A stretch of 64,000 bases of DNA from Phytohabitans houttuyneae. GTDB lineage: Bacteria; Actinomycetota; Actinomycetes; Mycobacteriales; Micromonosporaceae. The notes beneath the pieces were generated by a model. That model did not search any database and was not told the origin of the DNA. It saw nothing but the letters and a program-made list of their open reading frames with translations. The DNA lies in assembly GCF_011764425.1 (NCBI RefSeq), contig NZ_BLPF01000001.1, forward strand, positions 2,223,001-2,287,000, read 5' to 3'. Every line of letters begins with the position of its first letter. Position 1 is the first letter of the stretch. The position numbers and the translations under genes are program-made. This document shows, piece by piece, positions 28,326-37,900 of the stretch.

Positions 28326-28547
28326 GGCTTCGCCGCCTCGTCCATTGGGCGGGCGGCGCCGGCTCGCCGCCTTCGCGGTTAACCCGTGCACGCCGCCCTT
28401 GATCGAGGCCGCACGCTGTGATCGTGGTCTTTCACTGCCCCTGGAAGGGCAGCAAACGTCCACGATCTGCGAGCTCCCCTTCGCCGTCGCTGCCGATCAA
28501 GGGATCGGTCGGCGGTCAGGGACGAGTGACAGGCGGCGGCAACGCCT
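28326..28547. other. Gene-free spacer before the tandem repeat
   Basis: About 220 bases of GC-rich sequence without a supported gene, promoter or RNA. Part of the longer gene-free stretch 28285-29928, the rest of which is repeat (see the following entries). Confidence 0.5.
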
Positions 28548-29170
28548 CGTGATCGGCACGGGAGTTCACGTCAGCGCCGATCGCGGGAGCCGCTAGGAAG
28601 CTCGCAGCGCTCTCAAGCTGGGCGCATCACTGCGCCCAGCTTGAGAGCCACGCGGACAGTACGGGTCGGGTAGTCAAGCGGCGGAAGGGGCGGCCACGAA
28701 ACGCGTGATCGCGCGGGGTTCCCTCCACCACCGATCGTGAGTGAGACCCGCTAGGACACTCACAACAGGCGCTGGGACCACCATTGCGCCCAGCTTGAGA
28801 GCCGCGCCGACAGTATGGGCTTGGGTGCTCAAGCGACGGAAGCAGCGGCCACGAAACCCGTGATCCTCCCGGGGATTTCACCCAGCACCGATCGCGGGAC
28901 CCGCTAGGAGGCTCGCAGCGCTCTCAAGCTGGGCGCATCACTGCGCCCAGCTTGAGAGCCACGCGGAGAGTGCGGGGTTGGGTGGTCAAGCAGCGGAAGC
29001 AACGGCCACAAAACTCGTGATCCGCATGGGACTTTGACCTCAGCACCGGTCGTGGGACCCGCCAGGACGCCGGCAGCGCGCCCTGGGCGCAACAATGCGC
29101 CCAGCTTGAGAGCGACGCGGACAGTGCGGGGGTTGAGTGGTGAGCGGCGGGAGCAGCGGGCCACGAGAGC
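28548..29170. repeat. Four tandem copies of a 155-157 bp unit containing a long hairpin
   Basis: Copies begin with GTGATC at 28548, 28705, 28860 and 29017, and each ends near GGCCACGAAAC/GAG. Shared blocks include CACCGATCGCGGGACCCG, CTAGGAGGCTCGCAGCG and CAGCTTGAGAGCC. Copies 1 and 3 carry a perfect 18-bp inverted repeat with a TCAC loop (28609-28648 and 28920-28959); copy 4 keeps 9 bp of it (CTGGGCGCA/TGCGCCCAG) and copy 2 only the right arm. Copies 1 and 3 resemble each other more than their neighbours, suggesting a 312-bp dimer that was duplicated. No coding frame spans the copies. Confidence 0.9.
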
Positions 29171-29834
29171 AGGCGGCAGCGCGGCCCCTCATCCGCGACC
29201 AGTCGAACGCCGTGGCTGACCCGCACCAGGCGCGAGACCGCTATCCGCAAACCCGCGGCTGGACGCGAAGACCGCCGCCCGCGATCCGCACGCGATGGCG
29301 AGGCTCCGTCACACAGCTCCACCGCGACCAGACGTAACGACCGCCGGGCACAACCCGACCTCGGTCGCGACCAGGCGCGAAGGCCAAGCCCCGGCACTGC
29401 CGCCGCAGCCGCGACCCGACGCCAGGGCCGGCCAGCCGCAACCGGCCTTGGCTGCGGCCGGGGCGCGAGACCGAGCCCCGCAGCGCGGCTCTGATCGCGA
29501 CCAAGAGCGAAGACCGCCGCCCCCACCCCAGCACACTCACCACTACCAAGCGCGAAGGCCAAGCCGGCGGGCGCGGCCCCGCACCTGCGACCAGACGCCA
29601 AGGCCAGCCCGCGGCACAGCACACAACCCCGACCAGCGAACGCCGAGCCCGCGGCACAACCCACAACCGCGACCGGGCGCGAAAGCTGAGCCCGCGGCAC
29701 GACCCCACTACCGCGATCAGATGCGAAGGCCGCGCCCGTAGCCGCGACCCGCGCGAAGAACGCCGCCGCGGTCAGAGGCCAAGGCCGCGGCCGCGGCGCG
29801 GCTCTGAGCGCGACCAAACGCGAAGCGCAACGCT
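29171..29834. repeat. Degenerate repeat-rich GC region
   Basis: About 660 bases in which short blocks recur irregularly every 45-60 bases: GCGACCAGACGCGAAGGCC-like, AAGCCCGCGGCACA-like and CACAACCGCGACC-like. No intact gene is seen. Long reading frames exist on both strands but have repetitive Arg/Ala/Pro composition with no domain, so I treat them as chance. It may be a decayed tandem array. Confidence 0.6.
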
Positions 29835-29878
29835 GCGGGAGCAACGGTCCGGACCACGGCGGACATCGCGGTAGCTCA
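29835..29878. repeat. Dispersed 44-bp repeat, copy 1
   Basis: Begins GCGGGAGCAACGGTCCGG and ends CATCGCGGTAGCTCA. It contains the perfect palindrome GGTCCGGACC. One mismatch to copy 2 (39976-40019) and a few to copy 3 (51344-51387). It sits just before the terminator of spo0M. Confidence 0.85.
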
Positions 29879-29886
29879 GGAAAGAA

Positions 29887-29914
29887 TGAGGGCCCCGCAC
29901 CGGCGAGGCCCTCA
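29887..29914 (-). terminator. Terminator of spo0M-like gene
   Basis: TGAGGGCC (29887-29894) and GGCCCTCA (29907-29914) form an 8-bp stem with a 12-base loop, 14 bases beyond the stop codon of the leftward spo0M gene. The reading direction supports termination on the minus strand. Confidence 0.7.
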
Positions 29915-29928
29915 CGCGCGCGACAAGG

Positions 29929-30882
29929 TCACTCGCCGAAGTCGCCGAAGTCGCCTCCGCCGTCGAAGACGTCGTCCATCGCCTCGCCCAGGACCATGCC
30001 GCCCAGGATGCCGGCGCCGGCGCCCGCGATGACCGCGCCCGCGCCCATGCCGCCGCGGCCGTGGCCGCGTTGGCCGCCGTGGAAGCCGTGCGTTGCGCGC
30101 AGGCTGGAGTAGCGGTCGCTGGCCGAGCGGACCCAGCCGTCGACGACGCTGGCCCAGTCGGTCTGGTCGACTGTGGCGTGCTCGACGCGGAAGCGGCCGT
30201 AGGCGTCGTGGCCGCTGCTCAGGAAGCCGCCGCGCTTGTCGAACTCCAGGATTACCTCGACGCCCTGTTGGTCGGCGACGAAGGTGAGCTCGACCTCGTT
30301 GATGCCGCCGGCGTACTGGGGTGGTGGGAAGAACTCGATCTCCTGGTAGAACGGCAGCTGCTGGTTGACGCCGTAGATGCGGCCGCGCTCCAGGTCGGCG
30401 CTCTTGAAGCGGAAGCCCAGCCGGTTGAAGGCGTCGAGGATGCGCTCCTGTGCGGGCAGCGGGTGCACCTGCACCGGGTCGAGGTCGCCCTTGTCGACGG
30501 CGCGGGCCACGGCCAGCTCGGTGCGCAGGCCCATGGTCATGCCGCGCAGACGCTGGCCGTACACGTCGGTGACCGGGGCTTCCCACGGCACCGGGAAGCT
30601 GAACGGGATCTCCTTGCGCTCGCCCTTGCCGAGCGGGAAGGCGCCCGCCACCGCGATGCGGTGGAACTCCACTGTGGAGTCGTAGTTGGCGTCGCCACTT
30701 TCCACCTCCACGCGGGTCACCAGCCCGAGCGCGACCTGGTCGATTTTGACGTCGTGGTCGCCACCCAGGATGTGGATCTGACCGTCGAGGGTCAGGCCCG
30801 GCCGGGTGTTGGAGTTGGAGAGCACGGTGTCGACGGACGGTCCGCCGACGCCGAAGGCGCCCAACAACTTCTTGAATACCAT
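29929..30882 (-). CDS. spo0M: Spo0M-like sporulation-control protein (arrestin-like fold)
   Basis: A 317-residue cytoplasmic protein. The N-terminal 250 residues match the Spo0M/SpoOM family (VFKKLLGAFGVGGPSVDTVL, GQIHILGGDHDVKIDQV, FHRIAVAGAFPL, IPFSFPVPWEAPVT), a Bacillus sporulation-control family widespread in actinomycetes. The C-terminal 60 residues are Gly-rich with a hydrophobic stretch (GAGAVIAGAGAGILGGMVLG) and an acidic GDFGDFGE tail. AGGAG precedes ATG 30882. It is 8 bases downstream of the stop of the CBS-protein gene at 30891, so probably the last gene of that operon. Its role in actinomycetes is not defined. Confidence 0.88.
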   Translation of the reverse strand: MVFKKLLGAFGVGGPSVDTVLSNSNTRPGLTLDGQIHILGGDHDVKIDQVALGLVTRVEVESGDANYDSTVEFHRIAVAGAFPLGKGERKEIPFSFPVPWEAPVTDVYGQRLRGMTMGLRTELAVARAVDKGDLDPVQVHPLPAQERILDAFNRLGFRFKSADLERGRIYGVNQQLPFYQEIEFFPPPQYAGGINEVELTFVADQQGVEVILEFDKRGGFLSSGHDAYGRFRVEHATVDQTDWASVVDGWVRSASDRYSSLRATHGFHGGQRGHGRGGMGAGAVIAGAGAGILGGMVLGEAMDDVFDGGGDFGDFGE

Positions 30883-30890
30883 CGATGCTC

Positions 30891-31946
30891 CTATCGCATC
30901 CGCCGGCCCTGCGGCACGGCATCCGTCTCGTCGTCGAACTCGCCGATGACCTCTTCGAGCAGGTCTTCCAGGGCGACGAAGCCGACCGTGCCTTCGCCCC
31001 TGCTGACCAGCGCCAGCTGGGCGCGGTCCGCCCGCATCGCCGCGACCGCCTCGGTGACCGTCGCCGTGGCCGGCAGGACGGAGGGCTCCGTCATCAGCTC
31101 GGTCGCGGTGGCCGGCCGCCCGAAGGTGGTCGCCTTTACAGCGTCCCTTACGTGGACCAGCCCGACCAGTTCCCCGTTCGGGCCGGAAACGGCGAGACGT
31201 GATCGCCCGCAGCCGCGCGAGATCGCCTCGATCCGCTCGGCGGTCGCGTCGGCGGGCACGGTGACCAGCTCGGCCAGCGGCTGCATCACGGACGCGACGG
31301 TGGTGCGCTGGAGCTGGAGCATGCTGGACAGCAGCTGCTCCTGGTCGGCCGCGAGCGTGCCGTGCTCGCGCGACTGCTCCAGCAGGATGCGCAGCTCCTC
31401 CGGGCCGTGCACCTGGGCGAGCTGGTCCTGCGGCTCCACTTTGACCAGTCGCAGCACGCCGTTGGCGAGGCCGTTGAAGAGCACCAGGGCCGGCCGCGTC
31501 AGCCGCGCGAACGCCCGGAACGGCAGCGCCAGCAGCAGCGCCGACCGCTCGGGGTCGGTGATCGCCCACGACTTGGGCGCCATCTCGCCGACCACCAGGT
31601 GGAGGAAGCCGACCAGCAGCAGCGCCACGATGAACGCGATCACGTGGCCGGCGGTGTCGGGCAGCCCGACCGCGTGCAGGGCCGGGCCGAGCACGTGCTC
31701 GATCGCCGGCTCGGCGAGCGCGCCAAGGCCCAGCGTGCACAGCGTGATGCCGAGCTGCGCGCCGGCGAGCATGACGGACAGCTCGCGGGAGCCTTCGAGA
31801 GCCGCGCGGGCGGCGCGGCTGCCGTCGGCGGCGGCCTGCTCGAGGCGGTAGCGCTTGCTGCCCACCAGCGCGAACTCGGCGGCCACGAAGAAGCCGTTGA
31901 GCGCCAGCAGCAGCACCGACAAGATCAAAGCCCAGGTGGTGCTCAT
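30891..31946 (-). CDS. DUF21/CBS-domain membrane protein (CorC/HlyC-like), short form
   Basis: A 351-residue membrane protein with an N-terminal DUF21 (CNNM) domain of about four hydrophobic segments (WALILSVLLLALNGFFVAAEF, LGITLCTLGLGAL, VIAFIVALLLVGFLHLV) and paired CBS domains (VASVMQPLAELVTVPA, ELMTEPSVLPATATV). It lacks the C-terminal CorC_HlyC domain of its neighbour. Proteins of this kind act in magnesium or divalent-cation efflux. ATG 31946 overlaps the stop of the longer paralogue by ATGA; the two probably function together. Confidence 0.9.
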   Translation of the reverse strand: MSTTWALILSVLLLALNGFFVAAEFALVGSKRYRLEQAAADGSRAARAALEGSRELSVMLAGAQLGITLCTLGLGALAEPAIEHVLGPALHAVGLPDTAGHVIAFIVALLLVGFLHLVVGEMAPKSWAITDPERSALLLALPFRAFARLTRPALVLFNGLANGVLRLVKVEPQDQLAQVHGPEELRILLEQSREHGTLAADQEQLLSSMLQLQRTTVASVMQPLAELVTVPADATAERIEAISRGCGRSRLAVSGPNGELVGLVHVRDAVKATTFGRPATATELMTEPSVLPATATVTEAVAAMRADRAQLALVSRGEGTVGFVALEDLLEEVIGEFDDETDAVPQGRRMR

Positions 31947-33238
31947 GAGGGCACCTCCAGGCGTACCGACTCGGGCACGTGGCGCTGCACGGACTCGACG
32001 GAGAGCACCGCACCGTCGATCTCGACGCGGTCGCCGACCGAGGGGACCCGGCCCAGCTCGCGCATCACGAGGCCGGAGACCGTGTCGTACTCGGGGGCCT
32101 CTGGCAGCTCGACGCCGGTCGCGTCGGCCACCTCGTCGATGCGCCAGCGCGCGGGCACGAGCCACGAGCCGTCCGGCTGGCGGCGGGGTGCCGGCTCCGG
32201 GTGGTCGTCTTCGTCGCGGATCGGGCCGACCAGCTCCTCGGCGATGTCCTCCAGCGTGATGACGCCGGCGAAACCGCCGTACTCGTCGACCACGCACGCC
32301 ATCTGCCGGTGCCCGGAGCGCAGGCGGTCGAGCACGGCGGGCAGCGGGAGGGTACCGGGCACCATCAACGGCGTCACGGCCAGCGAGCGCACCGGCGTGG
32401 TGGAGCGCTCGGCGGGCGGTACCTCCATGACGTCGGTGATGCTCACGATCCCGGTCACGTCGTCGACCCCGTCGCCGCTCTGCACGGGAAAGCGGGAGTG
32501 TCCCGTCTCCAGCAGGTCGACGATGCGGCGCACCGGGTCGTCGGCGCGCACGGTGTGCACGGCGACGCGGGGCACCATCACCTCGTCGGCGGTGAGGCGG
32601 CGGAAGTCGAGGCCCCGGTCGAGCAGCATGGAGATCTGCGCGTCAAGGTGCCCCTCGGCGCGTGACTTCGCGATGATCTGCTCCAGGTCCTCGGCGGTGG
32701 CGCCGGACGGCAGCTCCTCGATCGGCTCGACGCCGACCCGCCGGAGCAGCCGCGCCGCCGCCATGTCGAAGACGCGGATCAGCGGCGCGAACACTTTCAG
32801 GTACATCAGCGTGGACCGGCTCAGCGCCCGCGCCAGCCGCTCCGGGCGGGCGATGGCCAGGTTTTTCGGTGCCAGCTCGCCAAGCACCATCTGGATGACG
32901 GTGGACAGCAGCAACACAAGGATCACGGACACCGGCAGGCTCACCGCGCGGGACACGCCGGCCGTGCCGAGCAGGTCGGCGAGCCCTTCACCGACGAAGG
33001 GCTCCGCCACGTAACCCACGAGCAGCACGGTGACCGTGATGCCCAGCTGCGCGCCCGAAAGCATGAACGAGAGCCGTCCGGTCACCACCAGCGCCCGCGC
33101 GGCGGCCTGGTCGCCCTCGTCGGCGAGGCGGCGCAGCTTGCCCCGGTCGACGGCGACGTAGCCGAACTCCTGCGCGACGAAGTATCCGGTCAGCGCGGTG
33201 AGCAGCAGGATGAGAAGAAGGCCGATCGCGATCAGCAT
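31943..33238 (-). CDS. DUF21-CBS-CorC/HlyC membrane protein, long form
   Basis: A 431-residue protein: DUF21 membrane domain (residues 1-190, with LSFMLSGAQLGITVTVLLVGYVAEPF-like first segments and VLGELAPKNLAI), two CBS domains (MVPRVAVHTVRADDPV, LMVPGTLPLPAV, YGGFAGVITLEDIAEELVG) and the C-terminal CorC_HlyC transporter-associated domain (SWLVPARWRIDEV). Likely cation homeostasis. Its start overlaps the end of the antiporter gene, completing an antiporter-CBS-CBS-spo0M operon. Confidence 0.92.
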   Translation of the reverse strand: MLIAIGLLLILLLTALTGYFVAQEFGYVAVDRGKLRRLADEGDQAAARALVVTGRLSFMLSGAQLGITVTVLLVGYVAEPFVGEGLADLLGTAGVSRAVSLPVSVILVLLLSTVIQMVLGELAPKNLAIARPERLARALSRSTLMYLKVFAPLIRVFDMAAARLLRRVGVEPIEELPSGATAEDLEQIIAKSRAEGHLDAQISMLLDRGLDFRRLTADEVMVPRVAVHTVRADDPVRRIVDLLETGHSRFPVQSGDGVDDVTGIVSITDVMEVPPAERSTTPVRSLAVTPLMVPGTLPLPAVLDRLRSGHRQMACVVDEYGGFAGVITLEDIAEELVGPIRDEDDHPEPAPRRQPDGSWLVPARWRIDEVADATGVELPEAPEYDTVSGLVMRELGRVPSVGDRVEIDGAVLSVESVQRHVPESVRLEVPS

Positions 33239-34503
33239 CGCTGGCTCTCTGTGGAGGTCGTGCGCCGGGTGTCACCCGGCTCGGTACTACTGCCCTCCTG
33301 GGCAGGTGCCACGATCATGGACCGCATCCTATCGGAGCTGCCTGAACGTTTCCTGGGAGCGACAAGCCACTCCGACCGGATGACCGCGAGCGGGCCGATC
33401 ACCGCGAGCACGAGCACGTAGCCCGCGACGAAGGGCGCGATCCGCGAATCCAGGCCCGCGGCGACCGCGAGCGAGCCCAGAATCAGCGAGAACTCCCCGC
33501 GGGTGAGCACGGTCAGGCCGATGTTGGCGGCTTCCTGTCGACCGTACCCGTGCAGCCGCGCGGCGAGCACCCCAGCGGCGATGTTGAGAACGACGGTGAG
33601 CACCACCGCCGCCGCGATCGGCAGCAGCACCGGTCGGAGGTCTCCCGGGTCGATGGTCAGGCCGAACGTGAAGAAGAAGATCGCCGCGAAGCCGTCCCGC
33701 AGCGGCCGCACCAGCGAGCGCACGCGGTCGGCGGCGGTCGAGCCGCCCAGCACCAGACCGATCATGAACGCGCCGATCGCGTCCGACACGCCCAGCTCCT
33801 CCGCCACGCCCGCCGAGAGCACGGCAAGCCCGACGAAGAAGACGACAAGCAGCTCGTCGTTGAACACGCGCAGGAGCCGCCCGGCCGCGCGGGCGCCCCA
33901 CCGGGCCAGCGCGGCGAGCACGATCAGGAACCCGAACGCCTTGGCCAGGTCGGTCGCCACCTCCGCCGGCCCGCTCGCGTTGCCCAGCACCGGCTGGAGC
34001 ATCGCCAGGTAGAGCGCGAGGAAGATGTCCTCGATCACGATCACGCCGAGGATCAGCCGCGACTCGGGGTTGCGCAGCCGGCCGGTCTCGACCAGCAGTT
34101 TCGTGACGATCGCCGACGACGAGATGCCGACCACGCCGGCGACCACCAGCGCCTCGCGCGTGCCCCACCCGAAGGCGAAGCCGAGCGCGAGGCCGCCGCC
34201 GATGTTCAGGACCAGGTAGCCGAGGCCGGCCGCGAGCATGCGGCGGCCGCCCGCGACCAGGTCGTCGGTGTGAAACTCCAGGCCGAGGTAGAAGAGCAGG
34301 AAGACGAGGCCGAGCGCGGCGATCAGGGCCAGGTCGCCGGGGTCCTCGACGAGCGCGAGGCCGGGCGTGTGCGGGCCGAACACCACGCCCGCGAGCATGA
34401 ACAGGGGAATCGTGGGCAGGCCGATCCTGGCTCCGAGGCGGGCCAGTACGGCCGCCGCCAGGAACGCCCCGCCCAGGGCAACGAGTGCATCGCCAACGTG
34501 CAT
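33232..34503 (-). CDS. CPA2-family cation/proton antiporter (KefB-like membrane domain)
   Basis: A 423-residue membrane protein with about twelve spans. CPA2 hallmarks: IPLFMLAGVVFGPHTPG, LGLVFLLFYLGLEF, VVGISSSAIVTKLL and LTVLTRGEFSLIL. No C-terminal TrkA-N domain is attached; the tail is short and Ser/Thr-rich. It would exchange K+ or Na+ for protons. ATG 34503 follows GTGGAGG at good distance; GTG 34518 is an alternative. First gene of the operon with the two CBS proteins. Confidence 0.9.
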   Translation of the reverse strand: MHVGDALVALGGAFLAAAVLARLGARIGLPTIPLFMLAGVVFGPHTPGLALVEDPGDLALIAALGLVFLLFYLGLEFHTDDLVAGGRRMLAAGLGYLVLNIGGGLALGFAFGWGTREALVVAGVVGISSSAIVTKLLVETGRLRNPESRLILGVIVIEDIFLALYLAMLQPVLGNASGPAEVATDLAKAFGFLIVLAALARWGARAAGRLLRVFNDELLVVFFVGLAVLSAGVAEELGVSDAIGAFMIGLVLGGSTAADRVRSLVRPLRDGFAAIFFFTFGLTIDPGDLRPVLLPIAAAVVLTVVLNIAAGVLAARLHGYGRQEAANIGLTVLTRGEFSLILGSLAVAAGLDSRIAPFVAGYVLVLAVIGPLAVIRSEWLVAPRKRSGSSDRMRSMIVAPAQEGSSTEPGDTRRTTSTESQRC

Positions 34504-34561
34504 GAGGTGTGCCTCCACTCCACGCCGGGGTCACGGCGTGTTGATCTCGATGCGGGCGAGG

Positions 34562-34891
34562 TCAGTGGAGGTTTGGTGGTGCCCGTGAGGAGTGCGGTGC
34601 CGATGCGACGGCGGCGGGCAGGGCCGGGTCGGGCTCGGCCACCGCCGCCGGCGCGGCGTCCGCGCCTGGTGGAAGAGCATTATTTGGTACGGGCGTGAGG
34701 TCCAGCCGCTGGTCGTGAGTTGCCATCGCGGGGGCGGTGTGCACGACCGCGGCACCGATCGAAGCGGGGCCGTGTGCGATGGCGCCGACCGGGGCGGCCG
34801 TGGAGGCGGCCCCGTGCACGCTGGTGAGGGCCAGGACGGCGAGGAGGGCAGCGGCGAGTACGCGGCCGACCGCCGCCGCCGTACCCCGCAT
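34562..34891 (-). CDS. Small exported Ala/Pro-rich protein of unknown function
   Basis: A 109-residue protein with a clear Sec signal (RGTAAAVGRVLAAALLAVLALTSVHGAAS). The mature part is low-complexity, rich in Ala, Pro and His, without cysteine or known domain. GGGAG lies 7 bases before ATG 34891. It is transcribed toward the antiporter operon, 58 bases before it, and divergent from lhr. Function not recognised. Confidence 0.65.
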   Translation of the reverse strand: MRGTAAAVGRVLAAALLAVLALTSVHGAASTAAPVGAIAHGPASIGAAVVHTAPAMATHDQRLDLTPVPNNALPPGADAAPAAVAEPDPALPAAVASAPHSSRAPPNLH

Positions 34892-34978
34892 GAAGGATCT
34901 CCCGCCCCTGGCTGAGGGGTAAGTCGATCGGACCGAATCGGTCGTTACGTTTCGGTCCTGTCGCACCCTCGGGGCAGT

Positions 34979-37900
34979 ATGGGTTCCGTGGTGGATGTGC
35001 TGGAGCGCTTCGGGCGGGCGACGCGGGAGTGGTTCGGTGCCGCTTTCGCGGCGCCGACCGGGGCGCAGGCCGGCGCGTGGCAGGCGATCGGCGACGGTCA
35101 CCACGCGCTGGTCGTGGCACCCACCGGCTCGGGCAAGACGCTCGCCGCGTTCCTCTGGTCGCTCGACCAGCTGGCCCGCGAGCCGCTCCCCGCCGATCCG
35201 AAGCGGCGCTGCCGCGTGCTCTACGTGAGCCCGCTCAAGGCGCTCGCGGTCGACGTCGAGCGCAACCTGCGGGCGCCTTTGACCGGCATCCGCCACGCCG
35301 CCGCGCGCCTCGGCATCCCGCCGCCCGACATCACGGTCGGCATGCGCACGGGCGACACGCCGGCCGACGAGCGGCGGGCGTTCCAGCGCACCCCGCCGGA
35401 CATCCTGATCACCACGCCGGAGTCGCTGTTCCTGCTGCTCACCTCGGCCGCGCGGGAGTCGCTGGCCGGCGTCGAGACGGTGATCGTCGACGAGGTGCAC
35501 GCGGTCGCCGCCACCAAGCGCGGCGCGCACCTCGCGCTCTCCCTTGAGCGGCTCGACGCGATGCTCCCCGGCCGGCCCAGCGCATCGGCCTGTCCGCCAC
35601 CGTGCGGCCGATCGAGGAGACGGCCCGCTTCCTCGGCGGCTCCCGCCACGTCGAGGTGGTCCAGCCGCGCACCGCCAAGACCATCGAGGTCAGCGTGCAG
35701 GTGCCGGTCGAAGACATGACGCAGCTCGACGAGGTGGGCGAGCCCGAGGAGGGTTCACGCCGCGCGTCGATCTGGCCGGCTGTCGAGGAGCGGGTCTTCG
35801 ACCTGATCGGGCAGCACCGGTCCACGATCGTGTTCACCAACTCGCGGCGTTCCGCCGAGCGCCTCTGCGCGCGGCTCAACGAGCTGGCGACGGACGCCTT
35901 TTCCGAGTCGTCAGGCGAAGCCCCACGAGTCGAAATGGGCGCCCGACACGAGATCGACGCCCTGCCCGCCGCGATCATGGCGCAGTCCGGGGCGGCCACC
36001 GGCGCGCCACCGGTGATCGCCCGCGCGCACCACGGCAGCGTCTCCCGCGAGGAGCGCAAGCACATCGAGGAGGCGCTCAAGTCGGGCCAGCTGCCCGCGG
36101 TGGTCGCCACGTCCAGCCTCGAGCTCGGCATCGACATGGGCGCGGTCGACCTTGTCGTGCAGATCGAGGCACCGCCCAGCGTCGCCGCCGGGCTGCAGCG
36201 CATCGGCCGCGCCGGCCACCAGGTGGGCGCGGTCTCCCGCGGCGTGGTGTTCCCCAAGCACCGCGGTGACCTGCTCTCCTGCGCGGTGGTCGCCGAGCGG
36301 ATGGGCGACGGCGCGATCGAGGAGCTGCGCTACCCGCGCAACCCGCTCGACGTGCTCGCCCAGCAGATCGTCGCGATGGTCGCGCTCGACCAGTGGACGC
36401 TGGCCGACCTCACCACGCTGGTCCGCCGCGCCGCGCCCTTCGCCGAGCTGCCCGACTCGGCGCTGCACGCGGTGCTCGACATGCTTTCCGGGCGCTACCC
36501 GTCGACCGCGTTCGCCGAGCTGCGCCCCCGCCTGGTCTGGGACCGCGCGGGCGACCTGCTCAGCGGCCGCCCCGGCGCCCAGCGGCTCGCGGTGACCAGC
36601 GGCGGCACGATCCCCGACCGCGGCCTCTTCGGGGTCTTTCTGGCCGGCGCCGAGCGGGCCGCGCGGGTCGGCGAGCTCGACGAGGAAATGGTGTACGAGT
36701 CTCGCGTCGGCGACGTCTTCCTGCTCGGCTCCACGTCCTGGCGCATCGAGGACATCACGCCCGACCGGGTGCTCGTCTCCCCGCGCCGGGTGCGGCCGCG
36801 CGGATGCCGTTCTGGAAGGGCGACCAGCCCGGCCGCCCCGTCGAGCTGGGCCGCGCGATCGGCGCCCGGCTGCGCGCGCTGGTGCGGCAGGACGACGAGA
36901 CCGCCACCGCGGCGCTGCGCGCGGGCGGGCTCGACGACTGGGCCGCCGGCAACCTGATGGCCTACCTGCGCGAGCAGCGCGAGGCGACCCGCGCGCTGCC
37001 CGACGACCGCACGGTGGTGGTCGAGCGCTTCCGCGACGAGCTCGGCGACTGGCGGCTGGCCGTCCACTGTGTCCTCGGCGCGAAGGTCAACGGCCCCTGG
37101 GCGCTCGCGGTGGCCCGCCGCCTCACCGAGCGATACGGGGTGGACGCCCAGGTCATGCCCTCCGACGACGGCATCGTGGTGCGGCTGCCCGACACCGCCG
37201 ACCAGCCGCCCGGCGCCGAGCTGGTCGCCTTCGACCCGGAGGAGATCACCCAGCTGGTCGAGGAGTCGGTGGGCACGTCGGCGCTGTTCGCGTCTCGCTT
37301 CCGCGAGTGCGCCGCCCGCTCGCTCCTTCTCCCCCGCCGCGACCCGCGCCGCCGCCAGCCGCTGTGGCAGCAGCGGCAGAAGGCGGCCCAGCTGCTCGAC
37401 GTCGCCAGGGAGTACGCGGACTTTCCGGTCACCCTCGAAGCGGCCCGCGAGTGCCTGCAGGACGTCTTCGACGTGCCCGGCCTGGTCGGGCTGATGCGCG
37501 ACGTGGCGGCCCGCAAGGTGCGCCTGGTCGAGGTGGAGAGCGCCAAGCCGTCACCGTTCGCGCGGTCGCTGCTGTTCGGCTACGTCGGCGCCTTCCTGTA
37601 CGAGGGGGACGCGCCGCTCGCCGAGCGCCGCGCCGCCGCGCTCGCGCTCGACTCCACGCTGCTCGGCGAGCTGCTCGGCCGGGTCGACCTGCGCGAGCTG
37701 CTGGAGCCGGCGGTGGTCACCGCCACCGAGCAGCAGCTGCAGTGGCTCACCGACGAGCGCCGCCCCCGCGACGCCGAAGACGTGGCCGAGCTGCTGCGCC
37801 TGCTGGGCGACCTCTCTGATCTTGATATTTCCGCTCGGGGTGCACTCCCGGAGTGGCCTGCCGAGCTGGAGCGTGCCAAGCGTGCTCTGCGCGTGCGCAT

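Noticed and set aside
28548-29170. Tandem array as a CRISPR locus
   Set aside because: Units are 156 bp and similar throughout, with no short repeat alternating with unique spacers and no cas gene nearby.
29171-29900. Long Arg/Ala/Pro-rich reading frames over the repeat region
   Set aside because: They exist on both strands, lack ribosome sites and domains, and follow the DNA repetition; best explained by absence of AT-rich stops.
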